Assembly (NCBI GenBank): GCA_949752795.1
Contig: CATKHW010000374.1
Span: 248,001 to 312,000, forward strand
Length of the DNA stretch: 64,000 nt
Origin: Hyperoodon ampullatus
Taxonomy: Eukaryota; Chordata; Mammalia; Artiodactyla; Ziphiidae
Direction of reading: 5' to 3'
The notes under the pieces: model-generated
Told to the model about the DNA's origin: nothing
Databases searched by the model: none
The model's input: the letters and a program-made list of their open reading frames with translations, nothing else
Translations under genes and position numbers: made by a program
In this document: positions 10,435-22,607 of the stretch, one piece after another
Position numbering within the stretch: position 1 is the first letter of the stretch
Layout of the letters: every line of letters starts with the position of its first letter

Positions 10435-12173
10435 TTATATTTCCTGGGATATTTAAGGTGTACCCAAGTTGAGGTCCTTGTAAGCAGTGCAGCCCTAAAT
10501 TTTGGGGTGGCTCTGTCTTATTGGTTTTCAGTTTTCCCAAGGTATATTCCCTAGACTGGAAGTGCCCTTGGCTCTGTAGCTCTGTTCTTTATTTGTTTTA
10601 GGGAACACAATGTATTCCTCCAGCGAGGCAGTTGGCAATTTACATCCCGCCCATCAGCATAACAAGGCTCCCTGTTCTCCAGGGCCTGTCTTGCCTTTCT
10701 GATTTTTACACATTTTGTGGATGTCCCTTTTGACCGGTGGGAAGAGATACTTCTTTGTAGTGCAGATTTGCATTGCCCGCTGGCTTGCTTGGCCAAAATG
10801 GGCGTATGCGTTTTCTCCTGAATATATTCAGGAGAAAACACATACGCCCTTTTTGGCCAAGTGCATCATTGTCGAAGTTGTGCCCCTCTTCCTGTGCTTT
10901 AAAGGCGATTCCAACGTACCTCTTGAAATCTGTTTCCTGTTATTCTGCCTCGCTTTCAAGTCTGCCTCGTTGCCTTCCCTCAACAGATTTTTGGACGATA
11001 GTTGTCCTTTATTACTCGGCCCGTTTGTGAATTGCTGTGCCCCTGAGCTCCATTTTTCAACTCGTTTTGTGTGAGCTGACCGCAAGTCCAAAATTTTGGT
11101 TCAGGACCTATACTGGTTCCCGGTGGGTGGCTGAGACTTTGGTTAATTCTTCTTCCTGCCGGGAAATTACAGTGATATGTGCCCGTCCAAATGCCTAACA
11201 TCTACTTTCTCATTGGTTCTCCCTCTTCCCTTTCATCCTCGGCCAAATTGGCAACCTGAGTGAACCAGGAGGTTAAAGGGGCTGTATCTCCAAGATGGGA
11301 GGTTGATAGTAAAGCAGATGGAAAGTCAAACCGGAGGACCAGGTGAGGGACTATTCGTTGAGTTTTAGAAACCTTTCGTATTCACAGTGTGTCCATTCTC
11401 TAGGTTTCCCGTACATGTTATAGCTTTAGTAATATTCCCTTCAACCTGGAGAGTTGGGACCAATGGAATGGGTGCCAGGCATTAGTGCTTTAAAGGGTCT
11501 GCATTTGCTCACCCAATCTCACCAATCGTCTCAGTCCCAAGTGTCCCTCCTTATGCCACATCCAGCTGTCGTTGTAGATAGGGTCATTCCAGGTTTCATC
11601 AGAGACCCTGAAGTAATTGTAAAGAATTTCCCAGTTGTTTTGTTTTGTATTTGAAATTCCTTTTTATAGTGGGTATGAGCTGATTCTCGCTGCCATGTTT
11701 ATGCCAGTCTAGACAAACTTGATTCCCTTACGGAGATATATCAATACAAAATTTTTAAGATTCTTACTAGTCAGATATATTCCTCTGCGGGAAGTATGGG
11801 GTTTTGAGTCCCTTTCACTGAGGAAGGTGTAGGTCTTGTCTATTCCATAGTTGGTTTTTGGAACAGTACCTGTGCTTATATCAAACTCTGGTTTTATGCA
11901 TCACCCCACCTCTCCTTCCCCCTTAAGCAGGCATAAGAGTGTTTTCTAAATGTGAGACACTCTTCTCTTTCCTAACTCAGTTCAAGTGTAGCCATGTTTA
12001 CAGGATCTTCATAAGTGATATCTTATGATAAGTTTCTTTTTCTGTGTGACTTATTTCACTTAGAATCATCGTACCTGAATCCACCCATTTTGCTGCTACT
12101 GGTCTTATGACATTGATTTCATGGCTGAGGGATATTCCATCGTACGTAAGTACCACAATTATTTGAACCATTT
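10435..12173. repeat. Satellite unit M7
   Basis: 1,739 bp, twin of M9. Palindrome 10,788-10,861 with two mismatches (aaaatgggcg; aaacacatac). Private gaagagatac near 10,741. Confidence 0.95.
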
Positions 12174-13912
12174 TTATATTTCCTGGGATATTTAAGGTGT
12201 ACCCAAGTTGAGGTCCTTGTAAGCAGTGCAGCCCTAAATTTTGGGGTGGCTCTGTCTTATTGATTTTCAGTTTTCCCAAGGTATATTCCCTAGACTGGAA
12301 GTGCCCTTGCCTCTGTAGCTCTGTTCTTTACTTGTTTTAGGGAACACAATGCACTCCTCCAGAGAGGCAGTTGGCAATTTACATCCCGCCCATCAGCATA
12401 ACAGGGCTCCCTGTTTTCCAGGGCCTGTCTTGCCTTTCTGGTTTTTACACATTTTGTGGATGTCCCTTTTGACCGGTGGGAAGGGATACTTCTTTATAGT
12501 GCAGATTTGCATTGCCCGCTTGCTTGCTTGGCCAAAAAGGGCGTATGCGTTTTCTCCTGAATATATTCAGGAGAAAACGCATACTCCCTTTTTGGCCAAG
12601 TGCATCATTGTCGAAGTTGTGCCCCTCTTCCTGTGCTTTAAAGGCGATTCCAACGTACCTCTTGAAATCTGATTCCTGCTATTCTGCCTCGCTTTCAAGT
12701 CCGCCTCGTTGCCTTCCCTCAACAGATTTTTGGACGATAGTTGTCCTTTATTACTCGGCCAGTTTGTGAATTGCTGTGCCCCTGAGCTCCATTTTTCAAC
12801 TCGTTTTTGGTGAGCTGACCGCAAGTCCAAAATTTTGGTTCATGACCTATGCTGGTTCCCGGTGGGGGGCTGAGACTTTGGTTAATTCTTCTTCCTGCCT
12901 GGAATTTAGAGTGATGTGTGTCCGTCCAAATGCCTAACAACTACTCTCTCATTGGTTCTCCCTCTTCCCTTTCATCCTCTGCCAAATTGGAAACCTGTGC
13001 GAACCAGGAGGTTAAAGGGGCTGTCTCTCCAAGTTGGGAGATGGATAGTAGAGCAGATGGAAAGTCAAACCGGAGCACCAGTAGAGGGACTATTCGTTGA
13101 GTTTTAGAAACCTTTCGTATTCACAGTGTGTCCGTTCTCTAGGTTTCCCGTACATGTTATAACTGTAGTAATATTCCCTTCAACCTGGAGAGTTGGAACC
13201 CATGGAATGGGTGCCAGGCATTTGTGCTTTAAAGGGTCTGCCTTTGCTCACCCAATCTCACCAATCCTCTCAGTCCCAAGTGTCCAGCCTTATGCCACAT
13301 CCAGCTGCCATTGTAGATAGGATCATTCCAGGTTTCATCAGAGACCCTGAAGGAATTGGAAAGAATTTCCCAGTTTTTTTGTTTTGTTTTTGAAATTCCT
13401 TTTTATAGTGTGTTTGAGCTGATTCTCGCTGCCATGTTTATGCCAGTCTAGACAGACTTGATTCCCTTACAGAGACATATCAATACATAGGTTTTAAGAT
13501 TCTTACTAGTCAGATATATTCCTCTGCGGGAAATATGGGGTTTTGAGTCCCTTTCACTGAGGAAGGTGTAGGTCTTGTCTATTCCATAGTTGGTTTTTGG
13601 AATGGTACCTGTGCTTATATCAAACTCTGGTTTTATGCATCACCCCACCTCTCCTTCCCCCTTAAGCAGGCATAAGAGTGTTTTCTAAATGTGAGACACT
13701 GTTCTCTTTCCTAACTCAGTTCAAGTGTAGCCATGTTTACAGGATCTTCATAAGTGATATCTTATGATAAGTTTCTTTTTCTGTGTGACTTATTTCACTT
13801 AGAATCATCGTACCTGAATCCACCCATTTTGCTGCTACTGGTCTTATGACATTGATTTCATGGCTGAGGGATATTCCATCGTACATAAGTACCACAATTT
13901 TTTGAACCATTT
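12174..13912. repeat. Satellite unit M8
   Basis: 1,739 bp, twin of M6. Palindrome 12,527-12,600 with one mismatch (catactccc). Private tagagcagatgg near 13,048. Confidence 0.95.
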
Positions 13913-15651
13913 TTATATTTCCTGGGATATTTAAGGTGTACCCAAGTTGAGGTCCTTGTAAGCAGTGCAGCCCTAAATTTTGGGGTGGCTCTGTCTTATT
14001 GGTTTTCAGTTTTCCCAAGGTATATTCCCTAGACTGGAAGTGCCCTTGGCTCTGTAGCTCTGTTCTTTACTTGTTTTAGGGAACACAATGTATTCCTCCA
14101 GCGAGGCAGTTGGCAATTTACATCCCGCCCATCAGCATAACAAGGCTCCCTGTTCTCCAGGGCCTGTCTTGCCTTTCTGGTTTTTACACATTTTGTGGAT
14201 GTCCCTTTTGACCGGTGGGAAGTGATACTTCTTTGTAGTGCAGATTTCCATTGCCCGCTTGCTTGCTTGGCCAAAATGGGCGTATGCGTTTTCTCCTGAA
14301 TATATTCAGGAGAAAACACATACGCCCTTTTTGGCCAAGTGCATCATTGTCGAAGTTGTGCCCCTCTTCCTGTGCTTTAAAGGCGATTCCAACGTACCTC
14401 TTGAAATCTGTTTCCTGTTATTCTGCCTCGCTTTCAAGTCTGCCTCGTTGCCTTCCCTCAACAGATTTTTGGACGATAGTTGTCCTTTATTACTCGGCCC
14501 GTTTGTGAATTGCTGTGCCCCTGAGCTCCATTTTTCAACTCGTTTTGTGTGAGCTGACCGCAAGTCCAAAATTTTGGTTCAGGACCTATACTGGTTCCCG
14601 GTGGGTGGCTGAGACTTTGGTTAATTCTTCTTCCTGCCGGGAAATTACAGTGATATGTGCCCGTCCAAATGCCTAACATCTACTTTCTCATTGGTTCTCC
14701 CTCTTCCCTTTCATCCTCGGCCAAATTGGCAACCTGAGTGAACCAGGAGGTTAAAGGGGCTGTCTCTCCAAGATGGGAGGTTGATAGTAAAGCTGATGGG
14801 AAGTCAAACCGGAGGACCAGGTGAGGGACTATTCGTTGAGTTTTAGAAACCTTTCGTATTCACAGTGTGTCCGTTCTCTAGGTTTCCCGTACATGTTATA
14901 GCTTTAGTAATATTCCCTTCAACCTGGAGAGTTGAGACCAATGGAATGGGTGCCAGGCATTAGTGCTTTAAAGGGTCTGCATTTGCTCACCCAATCTCAC
15001 CAATCGTCTCAGTCCCAAGTGACCTTCCTTATGCCACATCCAGCTGTCGTTGTAGATAGGGTCATTCCAGGTTTCATCAGAGACCCTGAAGGAATTGTAA
15101 AGAATTTCCCAGTTTTTTTGTTTTGTTTTTGAAATTCCTGTTTATAGTGGGTTTGAGCTGATTCTCGCTGCCATGTTTATGCCAGTCTAGACACACTTGA
15201 TTCCCGTACGGAGACATATCAATACATAGGTTTTAAGATTCTTACTAGTCAGATATATTCCTCTGCGGGAAATATGGGGTTTTGAGTCCCTTTCACTGAG
15301 GAAGGTGTAGGACTTGTCTATTCCATAGTTGGTTTTTGGAACGGTACCTGTGCTTATATCAAACTCTGGCTTTATGCATCAACCCACCTCTCCTTCCCCG
15401 TTAAGCAGGCATAAGAGTGTTTTCTAAATGTGAGACAGTGTTCTCTTTCCTAACTCAGATCAAGTGTAACCATGTTTACAGGATCTTCATAAGTGATATC
15501 TTATGATAAGTTTCTTTTTCTGTGTGACTTATTTCACCTATTATCATCGTACCTGAATCCACCCATTTTGTTGCTGCTGGTCTTATGACATTGTTTTCAT
15601 GGCTGAGGGATATTCCATCATAAGTAATTACCACAATTTTTTGAACCATTT
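13913..15651. repeat. Satellite unit M9
   Basis: 1,739 bp, twin of M7. Palindrome 14,266-14,339 with the same two mismatches as M7. The right end has a cluster of private changes (15,365-15,625), including three in the ORF2 remnant. Confidence 0.95.
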
Positions 15652-17390
15652 TTATATTTCCTGGGATATTTAAAGTGTACCCAAGTTCAGGTCCTTGTAA
15701 GCAGTGCAGCCCTAAATTTTGGGGTGGCTCTGTCTTATTGATTTTCAGTTTTCCCAAGGTATATTCCCTAGACTGGAAGTGCCCTTGGCTCTGTAGCTCT
15801 GTTCTTTACTTGTTTTAGGGAACACAATGCACTCCTCCAGAGAGGCAGTTGGCATTTTACATCCCGCCCATCAGCATAACAAGGCTCCCTGTTCTCCAGG
15901 GCCTGTCTTGGCTTTCTGGTTTTTACACATTTTGTGGATGTCCCTTTTGACCGGTGGGAAGTGATACTTCTTTGTAGTGCAGATTTGCATTGCCCGCTTG
16001 ATTGCTTGGCCAAAATGGGCGTATGCGTTTTCTCCTGAATATATTCAGGAGAAAATGCATACGCCCTTTTTGGCCAAGTGCATCATTGTCGAACTTGTGC
16101 CCCTCTTCCTGTGCTTTAAAGGCGATTCCAACGTAACTCTAGAAATCTGTTTCCTGCTATTCTGCGCTGCTTTCAAGTCCGCCTCGTTGCCTTTCCTCAA
16201 CAGATTTTTGGACGATAGTTGTCCTTTATTACTCGGCCAGTTGGTGAATTGCTGTGCCCCTGAGCCGCATTTTTCAACTCGTTTTTTGTGAGCTGACCGC
16301 AAGTCCAAAATTTTGGTTCAGGAATTATACTGGTTCCCAGTGGACTGCTGAGACTTTGGTTAATTCTTCTTCCTGCCGGGAAATTAGAGTGATATGTGCC
16401 CGTCCAAATGCCTAACAGCTACTCTCTCATTGGTTCTCCCTCTTCCCTTTCATCCTCTGCCAAATTGGCAACCTGTGCGAACCAGGAGGTTAAAGGGGCT
16501 GTCTCTCCAAGTTGGGAGGTTGATAGTAAAGCAGATGGAAAGTCAAACCCGAGCACCAGGAGAGGGACTATTCGTTGAGTTTTAGAAACCTTTCATATTC
16601 ACAGTGTGTCCGTTTTCTAGGTTTCCCGTACATGTTATAGCTGTAGTAATATTCCCTTTAACCTGGAGAGTTGGGACCCATGGAATGGGTGCCAGGCATT
16701 TGTGCTTTAAAGGGTCTGCATTTGCTCACCCAATCTCACCAATCCTCTCAGTCCCAAGTGTCCAGCCTTATGCCACATCCAGCTGTCGTTGTAGATAGGG
16801 TCATTCCAGGTTTCATCAGAGACCCTGAAGGAATTGTAAAAAATTTCCCAGTTTTTTTGGTTTGTTTTTGAAATTCCTTTTTATAGTGGGTTTGAGCTGA
16901 TTCTCGCTGCCATGTTTATGCCAGTCTAGACACACTTGAGTCCCTTACGGAGACATATCAATACATAGGTTTTAAGATTCTTACTAGTCAGATATATTCT
17001 TCTGCGGGAAATATGGGGTTTTGAGTCCTTTTCACTGAGGAAGGTGTAGGTCTTGTCTATTCCATAGTTGGTTTTTGGAACGGTACCTGTGCTTATATCA
17101 AACTCTGGTTTTATGCATCACCCCACCTCTCCTTCCCCCTTAAGCAGGCATAAGAGTGTTTTCTAAATGTGAGACACTCTTCTCTTTCCTAACTCAGTTC
17201 AAGTGTAGCCATGTTTACAGGATCTTCATAAGTGATATCTTATGATAAGTTTCTTTTTCTGTGTGACTTATTTCACTTAGAATCATCGTACCTGAATCCA
17301 CCCATTTTGCTGCTACTGGTCTTATGACATTGATTTCATGGCTGAGGGATATTCCATCGTACGTAAGTACCACAATTTTTTGAACCATTT
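15652..17390. repeat. Satellite unit M10
   Basis: 1,739 bp, no close twin in the window. Palindrome 16,005-16,078 with two mismatches. Private tctgcgctgctttc near 16,162 and gccgcatttttc near 16,264 (the latter also in M17). Confidence 0.94.
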
Positions 17391-19129
17391 TTATATTTCC
17401 TGGGATATTTAAGGTGTACCCAAGTTGAGGTCCTTGTAAGCAGTGCAGCCCTAAATTTTGGGGTGGCTCTGTCTTATTGATTTTCAGTTTTCCCAAGGTA
17501 TATTCCCTAGACTGGAAGTGCCCTTGCCTCTGTAGCTCTGTTCTTTACTTGTTTTAGGGAACACAATGCACTCCTCCAGAGAGGCAGTTGGCAATTTACA
17601 TCCCGCCCATCAGCATAACAAGGCTCCCTGTTCTCCAGGGCCTGTCTTGCCTTTCTGGTTTTTACACATTTTGTGGATGTCCCTTTTGACCGGTGGGAAG
17701 TGATACTTCTTTGTAGTGCAGATTTGCATTGCCCGCTTGCTTGCTTGGCCAAAAAGGGCATATGCGTTGTCTCCTGAATATATTCTGGGGAAAACGCATA
17801 TGCCCTTTTCGGCCAAGTGCATCATTGTCGAAGTTGTGCCCCTCTTCCTGTGCTTTAAAGGCGATTCCAACGTACCTCTTGAAATCTGTTTCCTGCTATT
17901 CTGCCTCGCTTTCAAGTCCGCCTCGTTGCCTTCCCTCAACAGATTTTTGTACGATAGTTGTCCTTTATTACTTGGCCAGATTGTGAATTGCTGTGCCCCT
18001 GAGCTCCATTTTTCAACACGTTTTTTGTGAGCTGACCGGAAGTCCAAAATTTTGGTTCAGGAAATATACTGGTTCCCGGTGGACGGCTGAGACTTTGGTT
18101 AATTCTTCTTCCTGCCGGGAAATTAGAGTGATATTTGCCCGTCCAAATGCCTAACAGCTACTCTTTCATTTGTTCTCCCTCTTCCCTTTCATCCTCTGCC
18201 AAATTGGCAACCTGTGCGAACCAGGAGGTTAAAGGGGCTGTCTCTCCAAGTTGGGAGGTTGATAGTAAAGCAGATGGAAAGTCAAACCGGAGCACCAGGA
18301 GAGGGACTATTCGTTGAGTTTTAGAAACCTTTCGTGTTCACAGTGTGTCCGTTCTCTAGGTTTCCCGTACATGTTATAGCTGTAGTAATATTCCCTTTAA
18401 CCTGGAGAGTTGGGACCCATGGAATGGGTGCCAGGCATTTGTGCTTTAAAGGGTCTGCATTTGCTCACCCAATCTCACCAATTGTCTCAGTCCCAAGTGT
18501 CCAGCCTTATGCCACATCCAGCTGTCGTTATAGATAGGGTCATTCCAGGTTTCATCAGAGACCCTGAAGGAATTGTAAAAAATTTCCCAGTTTTTTTGTT
18601 TTGTTTTTGAAATTCCTTTTTATAGTGGGTTTGAGCTGATTCTCGCTGCCATGTTTATGCCAGTCTAGACACACTTGATTCCCTTACGGAGACATATCAA
18701 TACATAGGTTTTAAGATTCTTACTAGTCAGATATATTCCTCTGCGGGAAATATGGGGTTTTGAGTCCCTTTCACTGAGGAAGGTGTAGGTCTTGTCTATT
18801 CCATAGTTGGTTTTTGGAACGGTACCTGTGCTTATATCAAACTCTGGTTTTATGCATCACCCCACCTCTCCTTCCCCCTTAAGCAGGCATAAGAGTCTTT
18901 TCTAAATGTGAGACACTGTTCTCTTTCCTAACTCAGTTCAAATGTAGCCATGTTTACAGGATCTTCATAAGTGATATCTTATGATAAGTTTCTTTTTCTG
19001 TGTGACTTATTTCACTTAGAATCATCGTACCTGAATCCACCCATTTTGCTGCTACTGGTCTTATGACATTGATTTCATGGCTGAGGGATATTCCATCGTA
19101 CGTAAGTACCACAATTTTTTGAACCATTT
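17391..19129. repeat. Satellite unit M11
   Basis: 1,739 bp, same family as M12, M13 and M15 (atttttgtacgatag, acttggccagattg). Carries the palindrome with matched changes in both arms. Confidence 0.95.
17744..17817. repeat. Palindrome variant with matched change in both arms (M11)
   Basis: 33 of 37 pairs hold. Both arms carry the change that turns gggcgtatg into gggcatatg on the left and catacgccc into catatgccc on the right, so that pair stays complementary. Related units M12, M13, M15 and M19 have only the right-arm change. Four other positions mismatch (pair 8, the gttgtc position, and two near the centre where the right arm reads tattctgggg). Confidence 0.9.
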
Positions 19130-20868
19130 TTATATTTCCTGGGATATTTAAGGTGTACCCAAGTTGAGGTCCTTGTAAGCAGTGCAGCCCTAAATTTTGG
19201 GGTGGCTCTGTCTTATTGATTTTCAGTTTTCCCAAGGTATATTCCCTAGACTGGAAGTGCCCTTGGCTCTGTAGCTCTGTTGTTTACTTGTTTTAGGGAA
19301 CACAATGCACTCCTCAAGAGAGGCAGTTGGCAATTTACATGCCGCCAATCAGCATAACAAGGCTCCCTGTTCTCCAGGGCCTGTCTTGCCTTTCTGGTTT
19401 TTACACATTTTGTGGATGTCCCATTTGACCGGTGGGAAGTGATACTTCTTTGTAGTGCAGATTTGCATTGCCCGCTTGCTTGCTTGGCCAAAAAGGGCGT
19501 ATGCGTTGTCTCCTGAATATATTCTGGAGAAAACGCATATGCCCTTTTTGGCCAAGTGCATCATTGTCGAATTTGTGCCCCTCTTCCTGTGCTTTAAAGG
19601 CGATTCCAACGTACCTCTTGAAATCTCTTTCCTGCTATTCTGCCTCTCTTTCAAGTCCGCCTCGTTGCCTTCCCTCAACAGATTTTTGTACGATAGTTGT
19701 CCTTTATTACTTGGCCAGATTGTGAATTGCTGTGCCCCTGAGCTCCATTTTTCAACTCGTTTTTTGTGAGCTGACCGCAAGTCCAAAATTTTGGTTCAGG
19801 AATTATACTGGTTCCCGGTGGACGGCTGAGACTTTGGTTAATTCTTCTTCCTGCCGGGAAATTAGAGTGATATTTGCCCGTCCAAATGCCTAACAGCTAC
19901 TCTTTCATTGGTTCTCCCTCTTCCCTTTCATCCTCTGCCAAATTGGCAACCTGTGCGAACCAGGAGGTTAAAGGGGCTGTCTCTCCAAGTTGGGAGGTTG
20001 ATAGTAAAGCAGATGGAAACTCAAACCGGAGCACCAGGAGAGGGACTATTCGTTGAGTTTTAGAAACCTTTCGTGTTCACAGTGTGTCCGTTCTCTAGGT
20101 TTCCCGTACATGTTATAGCTGTAGTAATATTCCCTTTAACCTGGAGAATTGGGACCCATGGAATGGGTGCCAGGCATTTGTGTTTTAAAGGGTCTGCATT
20201 TGCTCACCCAATCTCACCAATTGTCTCAGTCCCAAGTGTCCAGCCTTATGCCACATCCAGCTGTCGTTATAGATAGGGTCATTCCAGGTTTCATAAGAGA
20301 CCCTGAAGGAATTGTAAAAAATTTCCCAGTTTTTTTGTTTTGTTTTTGAAATTCCTTTTTATAGTGGGTTTGAGCTGATTCTCGCTGCCATGTTTATGCC
20401 AGTCTAGACACACTTGATTCCCTTACGGAGACATATCAATACATAGGTTTTAAGATTCTTACTAGTCAGATATATTCCTCTGCGGGAAATATGGGGTTTT
20501 GAGTCCCTTTCACTGAGGAAGGTGTAGGTCTTGTCTATTCCATAGTTGGTTTTTGGAACGGTACCTGTGCTTATATCAAACTCTGGTTTTATGCATCACC
20601 CCACCTCTCCTTCCCCCTTAAGCAGGCATAAGAGTGTTTTCTAAATGTGAGACACTGTTCTCTTTCCTAACTCAGTTCAAGTGTAGCCATGTTTACAGGA
20701 TCTTCATAAGTGATATCTTATGATAAGTTTCTTTTTCTGTGTGACTTATTTCACATAGAATCATCGTACCTGAATCCACCCATTTTGCTGCTACTGGTCT
20801 TATGACATTGATTTCATGGCTGAGGGATATTCCATCGTACGTAAGAACCACAATTTTTTGAACCATTT
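19130..20868. repeat. Satellite unit M12
   Basis: 1,739 bp. Palindrome 19,483-19,556 with three mismatches. First unit with ctcctcaagagagg and atgccgccaatcag, shared with M13 (and in part M15). Confidence 0.95.
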
Positions 20869-22607
20869 TTATATTTCCTGGGATATTTAAGGTGTACCCA
20901 AGTTGAGGTCCTTGTAAGCAGTGCAGCCCTAAATTTTGGGGTGGCTCTGTCTTATTGATATTCAGTTTTCCCAAGGTATATTCCCTAGACAGGAAGTGCC
21001 CTTGGCTCTGTAGCTCTGTTGTTTACTTGTTTTAGGGAACACAATGCACTCCTCAAGAGAGGCAGTTGGCAATTTACATGCCGCCAATCAGCATAACAAG
21101 GCTCCCTGTTCTCCAGGGCCTGTCTTGCCTTTCTGGTTTTTACACATTTTGTGGATGTCCCTTTTGACCGGTGGGAAGTGATACTTCTTTGTAGTGCAGA
21201 TTTGCATTGCCCGCTTGCTTGCTTGGCCAAAAAGGGCGTATGCGTTGTCTCCTGAATATATTCTGGAGAAAACACATATGCCCTTTTTGGCCAAGGGCAT
21301 CATTGTCGAAGTTGTGCCCCTCTTCCTGTGCTTTAAAGGCGATTCCAACGTACCTCTTGAAATCTGTTTCCTGCTATTCTGCCTCGCTTTCAAGTCCGCC
21401 TCGTTGCCTTCCCTCAACAGATTTTTGTACGATAGTTGTCCTTTATTACTTGGCCAGATTGTGAATTGCTGTGCCCCTGAGCTCCATTTTTCAACTCGTT
21501 TTTTGTGAGCTGACCGCAAGTCCAAAATTTTGGTTCAGGAATTATACTGGTTCCCGGTGGACGGCTGAGACTTTGGTTAATTCTTCTTCCTGCCGGGAAA
21601 TTAGAGTGATATTTGACCGTCCAAATGCCTAACAGCTACTCTTTCATTGGTTCTCCCTCTTCCCTTTCATCCTCTGCCAAATTGGCAACCTGTGCGAACC
21701 AGGAGGTTAAAGGGGCTGTCTCTCCAGGTTGGGAGGTTGATAGTAAAGCAGAAGGAAAGTCAAACCGGAGCACCAGGAGACGGACTATTCTTTGAGTTTT
21801 AGAATCCTTTCGTATTCACAGTGTGTCCGTTCTATAGGTTTCCCGTACATGTTATAGCTGTAGTAATATTCCCTTTAACCTGGAGAGTTGGGACCCATGG
21901 AATGGGTGCCAGGCATTTGTGCTTTAAAGGGTCTGCATTTGCTCACCCAATCTCACCAATCCTCTCAGTCCCAAGTGTCCAGCCTTATGCCACATCCAGC
22001 TGTCGTTGTAGATAGGGTCATTCCAGGTTTCATCAGAGACCCTGAAGGAATTGTAAAGAATTTCCCAGTTTTTTTGGTTTGTTTTTGAAATTCCTGTTTA
22101 TAGTGGGTTTGAGCTGATTCTCGCTGCCATGTTTATGCCAGTCTAGACACACTTGATTCCCTTACGGAGACATATCAATACATAGGTTTTAAGATTCTTA
22201 CTAGTCAGATATATTCCTCTGCGGGAAATATGGGGTTTTGAGTCCCTTTCACTGAGGAAGGTGTAGGTCTTGTCTATTCCATAGTTTGTTTTTGGAACGG
22301 TACCTGTGCTTATATCAAACTCTGGTTTTATGCATCACCCCACCTCTCCTTCCCCCTTAAGCAGGCATAAGAGTGTTTTCTAAATGTGAGACAGTGTTCT
22401 CTTTCCTAACTCAGATCAAGTGTAGCCATGTTTACAGGATCTTCATAAGTGATATCTTATGATAAGTTTCTTTTTCTGTGTGACTTATTTCACTTAGAAT
22501 CATCGTACCTGAATCAACCCATTTTGCTGCTGCTGGTCTTATGACATTGTTTTCATGGCTGAGGGATATTCCATCGTACGTAAGTACCACAATTTTTTGA
22601 ACCATTT
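20869..22607. repeat. Satellite unit M13
   Basis: 1,739 bp, twin of M15. Palindrome 21,222-21,295 with four mismatches; the right flank reads ccaagggcatc instead of ccaagtgcatc. Confidence 0.95.

Larger units (their letters stand above)
8696..12173. repeat. Dimer copy 1 (M6-M7), 3,478 bp
   Basis: M6 and M7 are matched by M8 and M9 at a distance of 3,478. Markers are ggtggggggctgag (9,385 and 12,862) and gtagatagg after gctgcc for M6/M8, and ccagcgaggcag (10,620 and 14,098), ccaaaatgggcg and gtgtgagctg for M7/M9. Confidence 0.88.
12174..15651. repeat. Dimer copy 2 (M8-M9), 3,478 bp
   Basis: The second copy of the M6-M7 dimer. M9 diverges toward its 3' part, where it gains private changes (cacctattatcatcg near 15,536 and aagtaattaccac near 15,622), marking the right edge of this sub-array. 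Confidence 0.85.

Noticed and set aside
17610..18047. 145-codon minus-strand frame, also at 19,349, 21,088 and 24,567, as a gene
   Set aside because: It is the joining of two shorter shadow frames in M11, M12, M13 and M15, caused by the palindrome-arm changes of that unit family. It has no recognisable domain.
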